64,000 nucleotides of DNA from Cepaea nemoralis (GCA_014155875.1 JACEFZ010028117.1:190001-254000), one strand, 5' to 3'; shown: positions 53,522 through 63,975, counted from the stretch's first letter. Notes: a model not told the origin generated them from the letters alone. Numbers and translations are program-made.

Positions 53522-54892
53522 ATGGCGAGATGGTTAGCCGAAATGTTAAAACCAGTACGACAGTCCTTCGATCCAAAAATACTCAGAGATACATTCCAAC
53601 TGGTGGAATTATTGGATACTATGGACATAAATAACAAACACATGGCATCCATGGATATAGCCTCCCTATTCACTAACGTTCCATTAGAGGAGACAGTGAA
53701 AATAATAAGGGAACGCATTGAAGACAAACAACTAAAATTAGGCATACCAACACCTATTCTGGAGAGGCTACTACTACTATGTACCGCCAACATCCTATTC
53801 AATTTTCAAACTAAGTCATACCGCCAAATTGACGGAGTGGCCATGGGGAGTCCTCTTGGTCCTATTCTAGCGGACATCTTCATGGCACACTTAGAAGAAA
53901 AGAGATCCTCAGACATCAACAACTTGGCCTTTTACCGGCGTTATGTGGACGATATACTAATCATCACCACAGACGAGCTACAAGCAACATCGTTTCAGGC
54001 CACAATGAACAAGACGCATAAAAACATCTCTCTATCTATGGAACACGAACACAACGAAGCGTTACCGTTCCTAGATATTCTAATGAGACGTAGAGCAGAC
54101 GGCACAATTCAAAGATCGGTGTATCGCAAAGAAACATGGACTGGCCAATATCTAAATTTTCAGAGCTTCACACCTGTCCAGTACAAACGGGGCTTAGTAC
54201 GGACCTTGTTTGACCGTGCTAGAAAGATATGCACCCAGGACACACTGACAGAGGAATTTGAAACTCTGAAGAATGTCTTAAACCTGAATGGGTACTCCAC
54301 AGGATTTATAAAGCGCCATTGCCAACAGCCCAAACCCAAAGCAGACGTAACTACAGTCCCTAAACTCAAGGTATTCATCCAGCTAACCTTTCGAGGGGAT
54401 GACGTAATGCAACGTCTACAAGACCGGCTTACTACAGCAGTAGGTCAAACATTCTGTGCGGCAACTCCAGTCATTAGATGTAAAACCGTACCCATTCCTA
54501 CACCAACAGTCAAAGAGCCTGTTCCTCTGTACGCCACAAACAATTGTATTTACCAATTCACATGTAGATGCCAGGCCGTTTACATTGGCCGAACGGAGAG
54601 ACAGCTTAACAAACGGGTGTTAGAACACATACCTCAATGGGTCAACAAGATACAACACACAGGAGATGATAGCCACGAGGAGCCGACACACCGGAAGCTC
54701 CCGGCGTCTTCAATCGGCAAGCACATTGTTGCCAGTCGCCATGTTGTGTCCAGAGAGACTGCATTTCGCGTGTTGTTTAGAACACAGAATACTCGCTTGT
54801 TAAAATTTGCAGAAGCAATTATGATCTATCAACGCAAGCCAGAATTGTGTAAACAGAAAGACATGTTAGTCAGCTTAAAATTACCGTGGTAG
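53522..54892 (+). CDS. Penelope-like element RT with GIY-YIG endonuclease, 5'-truncated
   Basis: An uninterrupted 456-codon frame, the C-terminal part of a Penelope-like retroelement polyprotein. RT blocks: MASMDIASLFTNVPLEE (~41-57), MGSPLGPILADIFM (108-121), the catalytic YVDD (141-144), LPFLDILM (~181). Endonuclease: CIYQFTCRCQAVYIGRTERQ (342-361), with the GIY-like Tyr, the YIG and the catalytic Arg region, then LNKRVLEH and a late Glu (EAIMIY). Usual length is well over 600 residues; the N-terminal RT fingers are missing and a stop lies three codons upstream of the ATG, so the copy is 5'-truncated. Absence of later damage suggests a young insertion. It lies in sense orientation in intron 1 of the membrane-protein gene. 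Confidence 0.93.
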   Translation: MARWLAEMLKPVRQSFDPKILRDTFQLVELLDTMDINNKHMASMDIASLFTNVPLEETVKIIRERIEDKQLKLGIPTPILERLLLLCTANILFNFQTKSYRQIDGVAMGSPLGPILADIFMAHLEEKRSSDINNLAFYRRYVDDILIITTDELQATSFQATMNKTHKNISLSMEHEHNEALPFLDILMRRRADGTIQRSVYRKETWTGQYLNFQSFTPVQYKRGLVRTLFDRARKICTQDTLTEEFETLKNVLNLNGYSTGFIKRHCQQPKPKADVTTVPKLKVFIQLTFRGDDVMQRLQDRLTTAVGQTFCAATPVIRCKTVPIPTPTVKEPVPLYATNNCIYQFTCRCQAVYIGRTERQLNKRVLEHIPQWVNKIQHTGDDSHEEPTHRKLPASSIGKHIVASRHVVSRETAFRVLFRTQNTRLLKFAEAIMIYQRKPELCKQKDMLVSLKLPW

Positions 54893-55075
54893 ACAATCGA
54901 CATTACTGTGCGAAATTGTGTATATTTCAACTTGAAGGATTTATCTAGTTAATTTCACGTAAGTTGTGTGAGTTCTGCAGTATGTACCTGACGAGATGCA
55001 GCGAAATATGCCAGGCAATAAATCGTGCAATCTATTGTTTGTGTCTTCGTTATTCAAAATTAAATTTGTTTCACT
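54893..55075 (+). mobile_element. Penelope-like 3' end
   Basis: Follows the ORF stop and contains the hammerhead and the TTGTTTGTGTCTTCGTTATT end shared with fragments near 8.4, 15.5 and 39.8 kb. It links those fragments to a coding element. Confidence 0.8.
54983..55029 (+). ncRNA. Small hammerhead ribozyme motif (copy b, intact core)
   Basis: TGTAC (54,983-54,987), core CTGACGA (54,988-54,994), stem II GATGCAGC, GAAA (55,003-55,006), short stem III with ATATGCC/GGCAATA, triplet ATC (55,022-55,024), GTGCA (55,025-55,029). Stem I has one U-G wobble. It lies about 90 bp after the Penelope stop codon and 82 nt before the 26-nt exon at 55,112. Confidence 0.82.
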
Positions 55076-55111
55076 TAACAAATATGTAGATATTTTTCAT
55101 TTATATTCCAG

Positions 55112-55137
55112 ATTGTTTGGGTGCTGAAACGCAGCAG
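55112..55137 (+). CDS. SMIM29/C3orf18-like, 26-nt microexon 2
   Basis: Acceptor ATATTCCAG ends at 55,111 and a GTGAGA donor begins at 55,138. The exon reads ATT GTT TGG GTG CTG AAA CGC AGC AG, that is IVWVLKRS plus two bases of Arg. It starts in phase 0 as exon 1 requires and leaves two bases that exon 3 completes. It supplies the end of the transmembrane helix and the basic stretch that family members have before the conserved RLRHH motif (vertebrate forms: YIRKKKR, YVQKKKR). Phase, content and position all match, so I consider it real despite its size. Confidence 0.82.
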
Positions 55138-55374
55138 GTGAGAATTTAAGAAAAAAGAAAAGATAATCACACACTTGCATAGTAAATGTGCTTCTATCAC
55201 ATTTAATTGTTTGTCACATTTCATTTTACTTAACACACATAAGATCGTTAATATTCCACACTGATAGGACAATGATATTAGAAGTATTGTATTTATCAAT
55301 GATACTAGAAGTTTGATATTTATGAATGAAAGTAGACTTCAGTATTTATGAATGATAGTAGAAGTTTGATATTT

Positions 55375-55620
55375 ATAAATATTGTCAGAAGTAATGATTG
55401 TATTCTCTCCCCAAATCTGTTTAACATCTATGCAGAATACGTAATGGGAAATGTCAAAGACAATGAAACTGACAATTTTGATCCATTCATGATTGATGGA
55501 AATCCTATTCCAGATCACAGATATGCAGGTGATACGGTACTTCTGTCAAACAGTGGGAAGAGATTAAAACAGTTAGTGCTGCCTATTAAAAGACCACGAC
55601 GGTTTCTGATGTTGAAATAA
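55375..55620 (+). pseudogene. LINE RT palm fragment
   Basis: CILSPNLFNIYAEYVM, then HRYAGDTVLLSNS: the RT palm with the catalytic Asp pair changed to GD. This corresponds to the piece deleted from the 16.4-18.2 kb copy. Confidence 0.8.
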
Positions 55621-55654
55621 AATAATGGTAATTTCTACAAATAAAGTTAATTAT

Positions 55655-55830
55655 CTGTTGGGGTATCACCCTTGCACTCCGGACAAGGCCATAGGTTGCT
55701 CAGATCTCCCCCCCCCCCCCAAACATATGCATCAGTGTCTGGCAGCTAATAATAGTTCAAGTTCTGTGTTGGTTGATGAGGCCCCTGATCCTCCCGATGT
55801 GCCTCTCTACAAACCAAACTACATGACAAC
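55655..55830 (+). repeat. Dispersed repeat I copy
   Basis: ATGCATCAGTGTCTGGCAGC, GTTCTGTGTTGGTTGATG; compare 47,690-47,910. Confidence 0.6.
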
Positions 55831-56254
55831 CATAAATTGCAATCAACAATGAAGAAATTGAAACTGTCACAAACTTGTAATTCCTTGACTTCATAATTAA
55901 AATAAAAAGGGGGTTATTCAAAGGAAGTTGGAAGGAGACAGTCTATAGCAGTACAGAAGTTATGCAGATGAGCAGATGAGGTCTCCATGGCAAAGTCATT
56001 ATTCCCTCTGCCTCTTGCACAGAAGGTCATGGGTTAATTTTTAGACTCTATCATTCGGTTGTCGATTGCAGTTTTCTCTAAGATCTCTGGGGTCAGCGAC
56101 AGAGTTACAGTTCGTGCTGTGTGTGATGCTTTTGGCAGGTGTTAGCTGTGCCACTGAGAGAGACCGAGCTGTATTGGATTAAATCTAATTCTATAAAGTT
56201 GATCCTCTAGACTTAAAAAAATATCTGATTGTTTTATAATTGATTTTTGAATAG
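55831..56254. other. Intron 2 remainder
   Basis: A tRNA-like head similar to 4,217-4,290 is faintly visible at 55,980-56,040 (GTCTCCATGGCAAAGTCATT). Otherwise nothing. Confidence 0.4.
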
Positions 56255-56363
56255 ACTGGACAAGCTTCGACATCACTTAATGCCGCTTTACAGTTTTGAG
56301 AACTCTGATAGTGGGCAAGACTTGGAAACAGATCTGCTAAGTCAAGATGTGCATCTCAGAGAT
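56255..56363 (+). CDS. SMIM29/C3orf18-like, exon 3 (conserved cytoplasmic motif)
   Basis: Acceptor GAATAG, donor GTAAGT at 56,364. The first base completes Arg from the microexon; then LDKLRHHLMPLYSFENSDSG and QDLETDLLSQDVHLRD, ending in phase 0. The RLDKLRHHLMPLYSF block matches vertebrate RLEKLRHQLMPMYNFDP (C3orf18) and RVDRLRHHLLPMYSYDP (SMIM29), and an acidic LE.. LL pattern follows in all. This exon is the basis for the family assignment. Confidence 0.88.
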
Positions 56364-56584
56364 GTAAGTTTAAAACAAAATAAGTGTGTCATATTAATAT
56401 CTATTTCAGCTTGTGTAATTGGAATTATGTTGTCTATCATTTGTATATTTGTAATTTTAAAGGGGGGGGGGGGGAAGAAAGAAAATAGCGAGAGAAGGAA
56501 CCAGGCCTTCCATCATTGTTTTTTCCAAGCCACTGTGACATTAAATTTGTAAGTATTTAAGTTTCCGAGATATGATGCTGCTTG
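56364..56584. other. Intron 3 start
   Basis: Includes a run of 12 Gs at about 56,462. Confidence 0.4.
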
Positions 56585-56875
56585 GAGGTCAGCATGGCTG
56601 AATGGACAAGAGCATTTGTTCTTAAACATCCAGTGTGCTGATGCTGAGGTTGGGGGTTCAACCCCTACACCAGTCAGTTGAACTAAAATGTTGACTTCTC
56701 ATCCTTGACTTGGGTATGTAAATTACAAGTACCTCTAAAATCGCAGTGGGTTAGCTTGAGGGCAAGGAACACTGGTAAAAGGGAAAGCTAATCCACTCGC
56801 AAAATTCAGTCCAGTGCTACTAGTAGTATCTTGTGTTGACTACGCTTGAGTTCAAAGCGAGCTAGTGCAAAAAAA
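56585..56875 (+). mobile_element. SINE family A copy
   Basis: Full plus-strand copy: GTCAGCATGGCTGAATGGAC head, GGGGGTTCAACCCC B-box, GGTATGTAAATTACAAGTAC body, an AAAAAAAAAA tail near 56,870. Confidence 0.88.
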
Positions 56876-57454
56876 AAAACATGATGCTTCTCATGAGCCA
56901 GTATTCTTCCTTGGTTGTAGAATATCAGCATTTTTCTTCTTGGTCCATGATATTCTAAAAACATTTCTAAAACATTTAGTTCAACAACCCCAATTTTCTA
57001 ATTTAGTTCTTGTAAAGTGGTCCATGACTCATATCCAGTGTTGTCACAGAACAGATGCCGGTTCTCAAAAATTTTACTTGTTTGCTGGTGCTGGGCCATT
57101 GGTTTCTTATTACTAGTTAGCTTCTATATTTCTATGGCCAGTCTATGTCTTTCTTCTTTCAAAGTTCCTATTGTTGATGATGATGGAGGCATGATATTGA
57201 AATGTAATTTTGTTTTTGAACCCTACCGATTCAAGTTGTTCTCTCTTCTAAGATTGGGTCTGGGATTTGGCCTAGGCTGGTAATATTCCTCCTCAGGTTT
57301 TAGAAACCGAGGACTGGTAATGACTAAGTCTATCCTGGTAGGTAAGCATTACTCATTCCAAACCTGCTGCTGTGCTCTGTTAGTGGTGACTGCAAGACAT
57401 GTGCCCTGATTGTCTGACATCATCCTGGGGAATGACTATGACCTTCTTGTGGTC
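56876..57454. other. Intron 3 sequence, no feature recognised
   Basis: Contains frames of 83-88 codons without family resemblance. Possibly old minus-strand LINE tail text, not certain. Confidence 0.4.
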
Positions 57455-57620
57455 TTGTAGCATAAAGATATGTGTGGCCAAACAAGAACACTACGTGGGA
57501 AGCCAAAGAAGATTCATAAACCAACACAGAACTGGTGTTGTCAGTTGCTACACGCTGCAGGATTTACTGAGGAGGGGATCCGAGCACTCTTATGGACTGA
57601 ATGGTTCGATTTGCAATGAG
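57455..57620 (-). repeat. Dispersed repeat I, inverted copy
   Basis: AACCAACACAGAACTGGTGT and GGGATCCGAGCACTCTTATG are the complement of 47.7-kb blocks. Confidence 0.55.
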
Positions 57621-57639
57621 GATGATCTGTCGACTAACT

Positions 57640-58070
57640 AGCTAACTAAAGATATGTTACATAGAACCAGTTTTAACATGCGACTGCAAATCTTGGACAA
57701 TTAGTAAACAGGCGAAAAAATCCCTGGAAGCCTTGGAGATGTGGTTTTATAGAAGAATGGTGACAATTAGTTGGACAGCCAACATGAGCAATCTGGATGT
57801 TTTAAGGGAAGCTGAATTGCAAGAACAACTTACCACAAACATCAGAAAGAGGCAGTCATCGATTTGTGGCCACGTTATGAGAAGACAAAAACTGGAACAT
57901 GTTGTGACAACCGGAAGGATTTGTGGAAAGAGAGATAGAGGAAGACAGTGTGAGAAGATTCTTGTCATGGCATGGAAGGGAGCCAACACACACATTTGAT
58001 CCATGATGTCGATCATAATTTGTGCAGAGTTATGATCGCCCACGCCAGCCAGCAAGGCACTGGATGGACG
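57640..58070 (+). pseudogene. LINE ORF2 C-terminal fragment
   Basis: MEMWFYRRMVTISWTANMSN, then KRQSSICGHVMRRQKLEHVV: a thumb-like region and tail, with breaks. Confidence 0.78.
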
Positions 58071-58139
58071 AGCATAAAGAGTGTGAGATGTCTGCAGTAT
58101 TCATCAAAGCAGAGACCATTGTGGCATATCATGCTAGGC

Positions 58140-58635
58140 TCATAGTTTTGTGGTGTGACCAAACAACACTTGATGGCTGTTGTATATGATCAAGCTTGTA
58201 ATCCTGAGTGTTTAGAACCTGTACTGTTGTTTGGATGTAAAGCGTGGACAATGAGCAGTCAAGCTGAAAAACATCTGATGGCTGTGGAAATGTGGTTTCT
58301 GAGGAAAATTCAAAGAATGCTATGGACAGACAGAAAAACCAGTGACCAAGTCCTACAAGAAACAAATGAAAACCGTAAAATTATTAGAGAAATTAGACAT
58401 AGACATTTTTTGGACATGTTTATGAGAAGAAATAAATTGGTGAACTTGGTGACAACTGAGAAGTTTGAGGCGGGAAAAGAACAAGGGGAAGGCAGATAAG
58501 TAAATACTTGAATGGCTTGGCCACATGGTATGGTCGATACAAGAATATTGAGCTGATCCACGACTCTGGTGATCGAGTGAGATGGTGAAACATGACTGCA
58601 CGTGCTTATTGGCATGGCACATGATGATGATGACA
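58140..58635 (+). pseudogene. LINE ORF2 C-terminal fragment
   Basis: EPVLLFGCKAWTMSSQAEKH, MAVEMWFLRKIQRMLWTDRK, FMRRNKLVNLVTTEKFE, ending in a CACATGATGATGATGAC tail. Same type as the 16.4-18.2 kb LINE. Confidence 0.82.
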
Positions 58636-58784
58636 AATCCTGATTGTGGCAAAGGATTTGTATCTGTTGGAGGTAGCAATTGGTTCGTTGTTGTGAATCC
58701 TCTGGAAGACCGAGTTTTACCTCGCAAGTGGGGGTTGATGTGGTTGATAGATTTAACCTGTCTAAACTTTCTCTTTTGACCGTG

Positions 58785-58870
58785 GCATAGTGGGATTGAA
58801 CCCGCTGCCTCAGCATCACTACACCAGATGTTTAAGAACGAGTGCTTTTATCCATTTGGGCAAGCTGAAC
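58785..58870 (-). mobile_element. SINE family A head fragment
   Basis: GTGGGATTGAACCC and GATGTTTAAGAACGAGTGCT form the tRNA-like head only, on the minus strand, just before exon 4. Confidence 0.65.
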
Positions 58871-58895
58871 TCCTTAAATGTTCTTATCTTTGCAG

Positions 58896-58955
58896 ACCAC
58901 AAGCCCACCGAACTCGCCCATCCTGAAGTTAAACACTATGTATTCGGAATTGTGA
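58896..58955 (+). CDS. SMIM29/C3orf18-like, probable last exon
   Basis: Follows a good acceptor (TTATCTTTGCAG, ending 58,895) in the phase exon 3 requires and encodes TTSPPNSPILKLNTMYSEL and stop (58,953-58,955). With it the protein would be about 118 residues, between SMIM29 (~102) and C3orf18 (~162). The C-terminus shows no clear similarity to either, so the exon rests on splice signal, phase and length only. Confidence 0.5.
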   Translation, partial: TTSPPNSPILKLNTMYSEL

Positions 58956-59189
58956 CAAGGGACATCACTCTCTGAAAATACACTTTCTTGCAAGATGGGC
59001 ATCCGTTTTACAATACTCTAAATTTGACGTTGGTCATCTTTTTTCTCTCATTTATCTAATTCTGGAAGAGAATAATGAAAGATGAACGTTATAAGCAGCT
59101 CTAAGAAAGAGACGAATAGTATTGAGGCTATATAATGAGAAGAGAGGCATTAGAAAACTGTCATGATGACTGGATAGAGGCAGACCGAG
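58956..59189. other. Probable 3' UTR and degenerate LINE tail
   Basis: No AATAAA. A decayed LINE tail (AATGAGAAGAGAGGCATTAG, ACCGAGAGAAATGA) is at 59,080-59,200. Confidence 0.45.
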
Positions 59190-59350
59190 AGAAATGATAT
59201 GTTTATGTTCAGTAGTTTGCCATTGCTTACTGAACGATTGACTCTCATACCATTGTATGAAAACCAGCAAAAGGTGGTCTGCTTCCAAATTGCCCGCAGC
59301 TGTGTTTCAAATGAATTACATTCATAACTCCTTCACCACAGAGCTGGCAT
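59190..59350 (-). mobile_element. SINE family C fragment
   Basis: GTTCAGTAGTTTGCCATTGC and GGTGGTCTGCTTCCAAATTG give a minus-strand copy. Confidence 0.75.
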
Positions 59351-59519
59351 AAAAAAGAAGTGAAAACTTACAAGGCAGTTTTGTTCTTGCATGCATGAAG
59401 TTTAAAAATCTAAGAATGTATATTATGCAGATTACCATGAATCACTTAGTTGACAGAAACAGCAGGACTGCTTACTTAAACAGTTTATATAGTAGATTCT
59501 ATGAAGTAGATTATATGAT

Positions 59520-61280
59520 TTACAGAGTGTTTTAATGAGTGATAACATAACATTTTGTGTTCATGAGCTGATAGCACATTATATTCATGATCTTATAACA
59601 TATTGTGTTCATGAATTTATAACATAAATGATTGTGTTCATGATCTGATAACATAACATATTGTGTCAATGATCTGATAACATAAAACAAAATATTGTGT
59701 TCTTGATCTGATAACATAACATATTGTGTTCATGAATTGAAAACATAAATTATTGTGTTCATGATCTGATAACATAACATATTGTGTTCATGATCTGATA
59801 ACATAACATATTTTATTAATGATCTGATAACCCTTTAACAGGCAGACGCTTGTCCATTTTTTAGCCCTGAACGGGCAAGATTTTTTCAGGTATGGTAAAA
59901 TTTCGGGTTATGTTAGTAAAAACATCACAAATAAGGTGTTAGTCAACCGATTTTAGTTAAATAAACAACACAATGAAGGAAAAAGCATGCAAAATATGTT
60001 ACTCACGTGATTGTTGCCGGTAATCCATATATGAACACAAATATTTACGAAATACAGCATATTGTTTGTGATTTTCAGACATCTATACGGCAATTTACAA
60101 ACATTTTCAGAATCATAATCACTTTCTTTAAAGTCTGACTCACGACTGCTAATGCAAAGTAACGCTTATCACTGATATCTAGCTCCAATTAATAGTCAAC
60201 TTCGTGCCCTTCAATGTCACTTAAATTGAACCTAGCAAAATCTCGGCTATGACTTGAAGAATCGCCGAAATCCATTTTGAAAAACTAGGCGTAAAAACCC
60301 CGAAAACTATATTTAAAAAAAATCTGTTCAAATTCATAGTAGGTGCTTGCAAATGGCGGCCACGTTGTCAAGCTATCGGCGAAAGCGAAAGTAGCCGTTG
60401 GAAGTATCGGAAAGCCGAGAGATTGCGTTTTTACAATGCATAATAGTCATGGGCGCGTTGGGACGGTTTGCCCGTTTAAGCGATCGGACGGAAACGGACG
60501 TTTCACTCTGTAAAGGGTTAACATAACATATTTTGTTCATGATGTGATAATATAACATTGTGTTCATGATCTGATAACATAAATTATTGTGTTCGTGATC
60601 TGATAACATAACATATTGTGTTCATGATCTGATAACATAACATATTGTGTTCATGATCTGATAACATAAAACAAAATATTGTGTTCATGATCTGATAACA
60701 TAACATATTGTGTTCATGAATTAAAAACATAAATTATTTTGTTAATGATCTGATAACATAACATATTGTGTTCATGATCTGATAACATAACATATTTTGT
60801 TCATGATGTGATAACATAACATATTGTGTTCATGATCTGATAACATAATATATTGTGTTCATGATCTGATAGCATAACATATTGTGTTCATGATCTGATA
60901 ACATAGCATATTGTGTTCATGGTCTGATAACATAACATATTGTGTTCCTGATCTGATAACATAAATTATTGTGTTCGTGAATTGAGAACATAAAATGTGT
61001 TCATGAGCTGATAGCATATTATTTTCATGATATTATAACATATTGTATTCATGAATTTATAACATTAATTATTGTGTTCATGATCTGATAACATAATATA
61101 GTGTATTCATGATCTGATAACATAACATAGTGTGTTAATGATCTGATAACATAATATAGTGTGTTCATGATCTGATAACATAACATATTGTGTTCATGAT
61201 CTGATAACATTAAACAACATATTATGTTCATGATCTGATAACATAAAACAACATATTGTGCTCATAATATAACATAACAT
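59520..61280. repeat. ~29-bp satellite, interrupted
   Basis: Units near CATGATCTGATAACATAACA then TATTGTGTT cover 59,520-59,830 and 60,518-61,280, then decay over ~200 bp into AT-rich text. An insertion at 59,831-60,517 interrupts it. Confidence 0.92.
59831..60517. mobile_element. piggyBac-like non-autonomous insertion (~687 bp)
   Basis: Begins CCCTTTAACAGGC and ends GTAAAGGG, with ATAA on the left and TTAA on the right, near the piggyBac TTAA target rule. The interior is single-copy here, without a transposase frame. It contains AAATGGCGGCC (60,351-60,361). Confidence 0.65.
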
Positions 61281-61783
61281 AACATGTTTTGCCTAGTACT
61301 ATAACAAACTGTATTAACATTCTTGGTAATATCACTATTGTGTTAACAATCTAGTAATATAAATGATTGAGTTAACAGTCTGATATAATCTACTTTTATG
61401 TTATCAGACCATTAATACCAACACATATTCTGACAATTCAGTAATATAAGCTATTGTGTTAAAAATTTAGTAATATCTACATTTCTTTTAACAGTACAGT
61501 AATAATTGTGTTAACTAAAAGTGTGGAAAAAAGTCATCATGTCATAGTGTAACGTTGCTGGCATTGGTTGGACAATTGTATTGAAGGCTGAGTGATTAAA
61601 GCTATTTACCAAGGCAGTGGCTGCGCTATGTACAAGCTAGATTGTTTATTTGACTTCTGATAGATAACAATCTTTTTGAATTACTGTGGATTAAAATCTG
61701 GGTCACCAGATGTGAGACTCCCTGGCTACTCCTATCTTGTTTTAACAATCAAGTCATGTAGATTACTGGATTTTGTGTTAACA
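61281..61783. other. AT-rich decayed array edge
   Basis: Loose TGTGTTAACAATCTAGTAATAT-like repeats, no gene. Confidence 0.45.
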
Positions 61784-61793
61784 GTCTAATCAG

Positions 61794-62183
61794 GGGGCTG
61801 AGTGGTCTTGAGGTATGGTGTTTACCTCAAGTGCTGGGGGTCCCGGGTTCAAGCCCTGGTGAGGAACAGGATTTTTTTTTACGTGGACTTCTAGTAACAA
61901 AATTTCTCCTGGTTTCTGGGTCGTGAGATCAGACGCCCATGTGTATTGTTGCGCACGTAAAAAATCCTTTGGCAGTTGGAAGTTGAAAAAGAGAAGCCTG
62001 CCGGTGCTGCCCGGGCAAAATTTCTAGTTAAAAATCTACCCAAAGTATTTCAGGATTCTCGCTGGTGGTACGGAGTTCATGCACTGAGCTGAAATTCTCC
62101 GGATTCAGGCTTGAGTTAGGAGTAGAACAGAGCACTTATGGGTTACATCCGTGTGCTGTGATGTTGATCCGTCGACTAAACTA
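61794..62183 (+). mobile_element. SINE family F copy with 10-bp duplication
   Basis: AGTCTAATCA at 61,784-61,793 and 62,184-62,193. The plus-strand head GGGGCTGAGTGGTCTTGAGG and B-box GGGTTCAAGCCC are clear. It sets the family orientation. Confidence 0.9.
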
Positions 62184-62193
62184 AGTCTAATCA

Positions 62194-63229
62194 TAATAAC
62201 AGATACTGGTGTTACAATATAATAATAAACTATTGTGTTAACAGTCTAGTCACAATATATGATATTGTGTTAACAATCTAGTCACAATATAAAATCTTGT
62301 ATTAATAATATGTAAGTAATATAAAAAACATGGTAATGATCTAATAATATTAATATATGATAACAGTTAGTGAATATAAAATATATTAACAATTCACTAA
62401 TTTAATATTGTGTCAGCAGTTAAGGTTAATATAAAATTCTATTAAAAAATCTAGTAATTAGATAAATGTTTTTATTGAATGCCATAGTAATAACAGACAA
62501 TTTTGTTTAGTGATTTGTTTCATGACATACAACGACACAAAACTATTTCAGTGATTATTACTATGCATGACATAAGAGTTGTCTTCATTCACGGGACCAA
62601 CTTCTGTAGAACTTTTTATTCTTTTTGATTTTCCATTTGAGGAGAGTGCATCACATGTGGCAATGCATCTCTCTAAGTGAAAGTTAAGTATAGTATACCT
62701 GACAGGCTGTACAGCTGAAACAGTGTCCGAGAATTGATTGTTAGGCATTAAGGAGTTATATGGCATACTGTTTTTACAGCAGGTCAGAGAGCAGGATTTG
62801 TGTTAACCTAATCCCTCTTCCCTCTACAAATCATCCATATTCTTCGCTCCTCTTTGAAGGTGAGTGTGTGACATCTAGTTATGTGCTTAACAGGTCAGGG
62901 TGTCCAACTTCAGCGTATATTTGTGTAAGGTGTGCTACCTCTGTACAGATTCCATCAAAGGAAATGACAAGTGAAGGTAACTGATGCTATCTCTGGGCTT
63001 GGACTGACACATATGCTGGAGGGAATCCTACAGTTGTTCATGTTGCCCAATATTCCATTCAACTGCTGTGTGCAGTTAATGCTCTTAAGTTGGAAAGTAG
63101 TTTCAACAACAACAATGGGGGATATTCAAAAGATTACAGATGTAGACTGGCCACACAAATGTAGAGGTTAAACTGTATTAAGAGCCAGTGGCACAAGACC
63201 AGCACACAAAGTAACATATTTGAGAACAT
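62194..63229. other. AT-rich sequence and an old dispersed repeat
   Basis: 62,200-62,480 has further decayed GTGTTAACAGTCTAGT units. 62,640-63,000 resembles 32.9-33.4 kb. No gene seen. Confidence 0.45.
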
Positions 63230-63440
63230 GAACTTTCTTGTGCTAATAAAAGGAAGTGAGTCATGGACCATTTTGCAATCACTAAAGAAGAAAACCAGGT
63301 CTGTTGAACTCAAATGTTACAGACAAGTTTTTTAGAATTTGGTGAATCAAGAAGAAGAAAAATACTGACTTTCTACAAGATTTGAACAAATAACAAAAGC
63401 TCTAAGTTCATAAAAACGAAAATACTAAAAAAAAAAAGGG
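63230..63440 (+). pseudogene. LINE ORF2 C-terminal remnant
   Basis: CATTTTGCAATCACTAAAGA and CTACAAGATTTGAACAAAT parallel 3,160-3,300. Confidence 0.65.
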
Positions 63441-63484
63441 CAGAACTAGATATGGGTGTTGAAAAACCAAATAAAACCAAAGTA

Positions 63485-63975
63485 GAGTATCATCATCATC
63501 AAGTGCCATGCTGGCTGGCATAAGCATACATGACTTTCCACAGATCTCGGTTTTTGGGTTTCTGGATCAACTCTGCTGTTGATATTCCTTCATGCTACCA
63601 TCTCAATCCATCCACCATTATTTCTCTTGGTTTGCCTCTGCTTCTCTTCCCCTCAATTTTTCCAGTTGTCACGATGTTCTCCGATGCCTCTCGTCTCATC
63701 ACATGACCAAGAAAAGCTGTTTGCCTCTTTCTTATTGTATAAAGTATAAAGTATGGAAAAAAACATGCACAAATAAAAAGAATGGAGTGTTTGTGTCTAT
63801 ACACACATACACACACACACACAGCCACCCAAACACACACACACATATGCGCGCTCACACACACACACGTATGCACACACATGTGCACGCTCACACACAT
63901 ATAAATAAAGAGAATTCTGAAATGTAATGTGGAGCCTGCTCTGTTGTGTGACGGTGAGTTATGGAACATGAACAC
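63485..63975 (-). pseudogene. LINE ORF2 C-terminus split by a CA-rich insertion
   Basis: The minus strand reads LYTIRKRQTAFLGHVMRREA, SENIVTTGKIEGKRSRGKPR, then GATGATGATGATAC at its 3' end (63,490). A CA microsatellite (63,790-63,905) interrupts it, and the upstream part resumes near 63,920-63,975. Confidence 0.75.

Noticed and set aside
56585..56665. Genuine tRNA genes at A/B-box sites
   Set aside because: Heads lack a foldable cloverleaf and are followed by shared SINE bodies in many copies.
59520..61280. Possible CRISPR array
   Set aside because: Units are contiguous with no unique spacers; it is a eukaryotic satellite.
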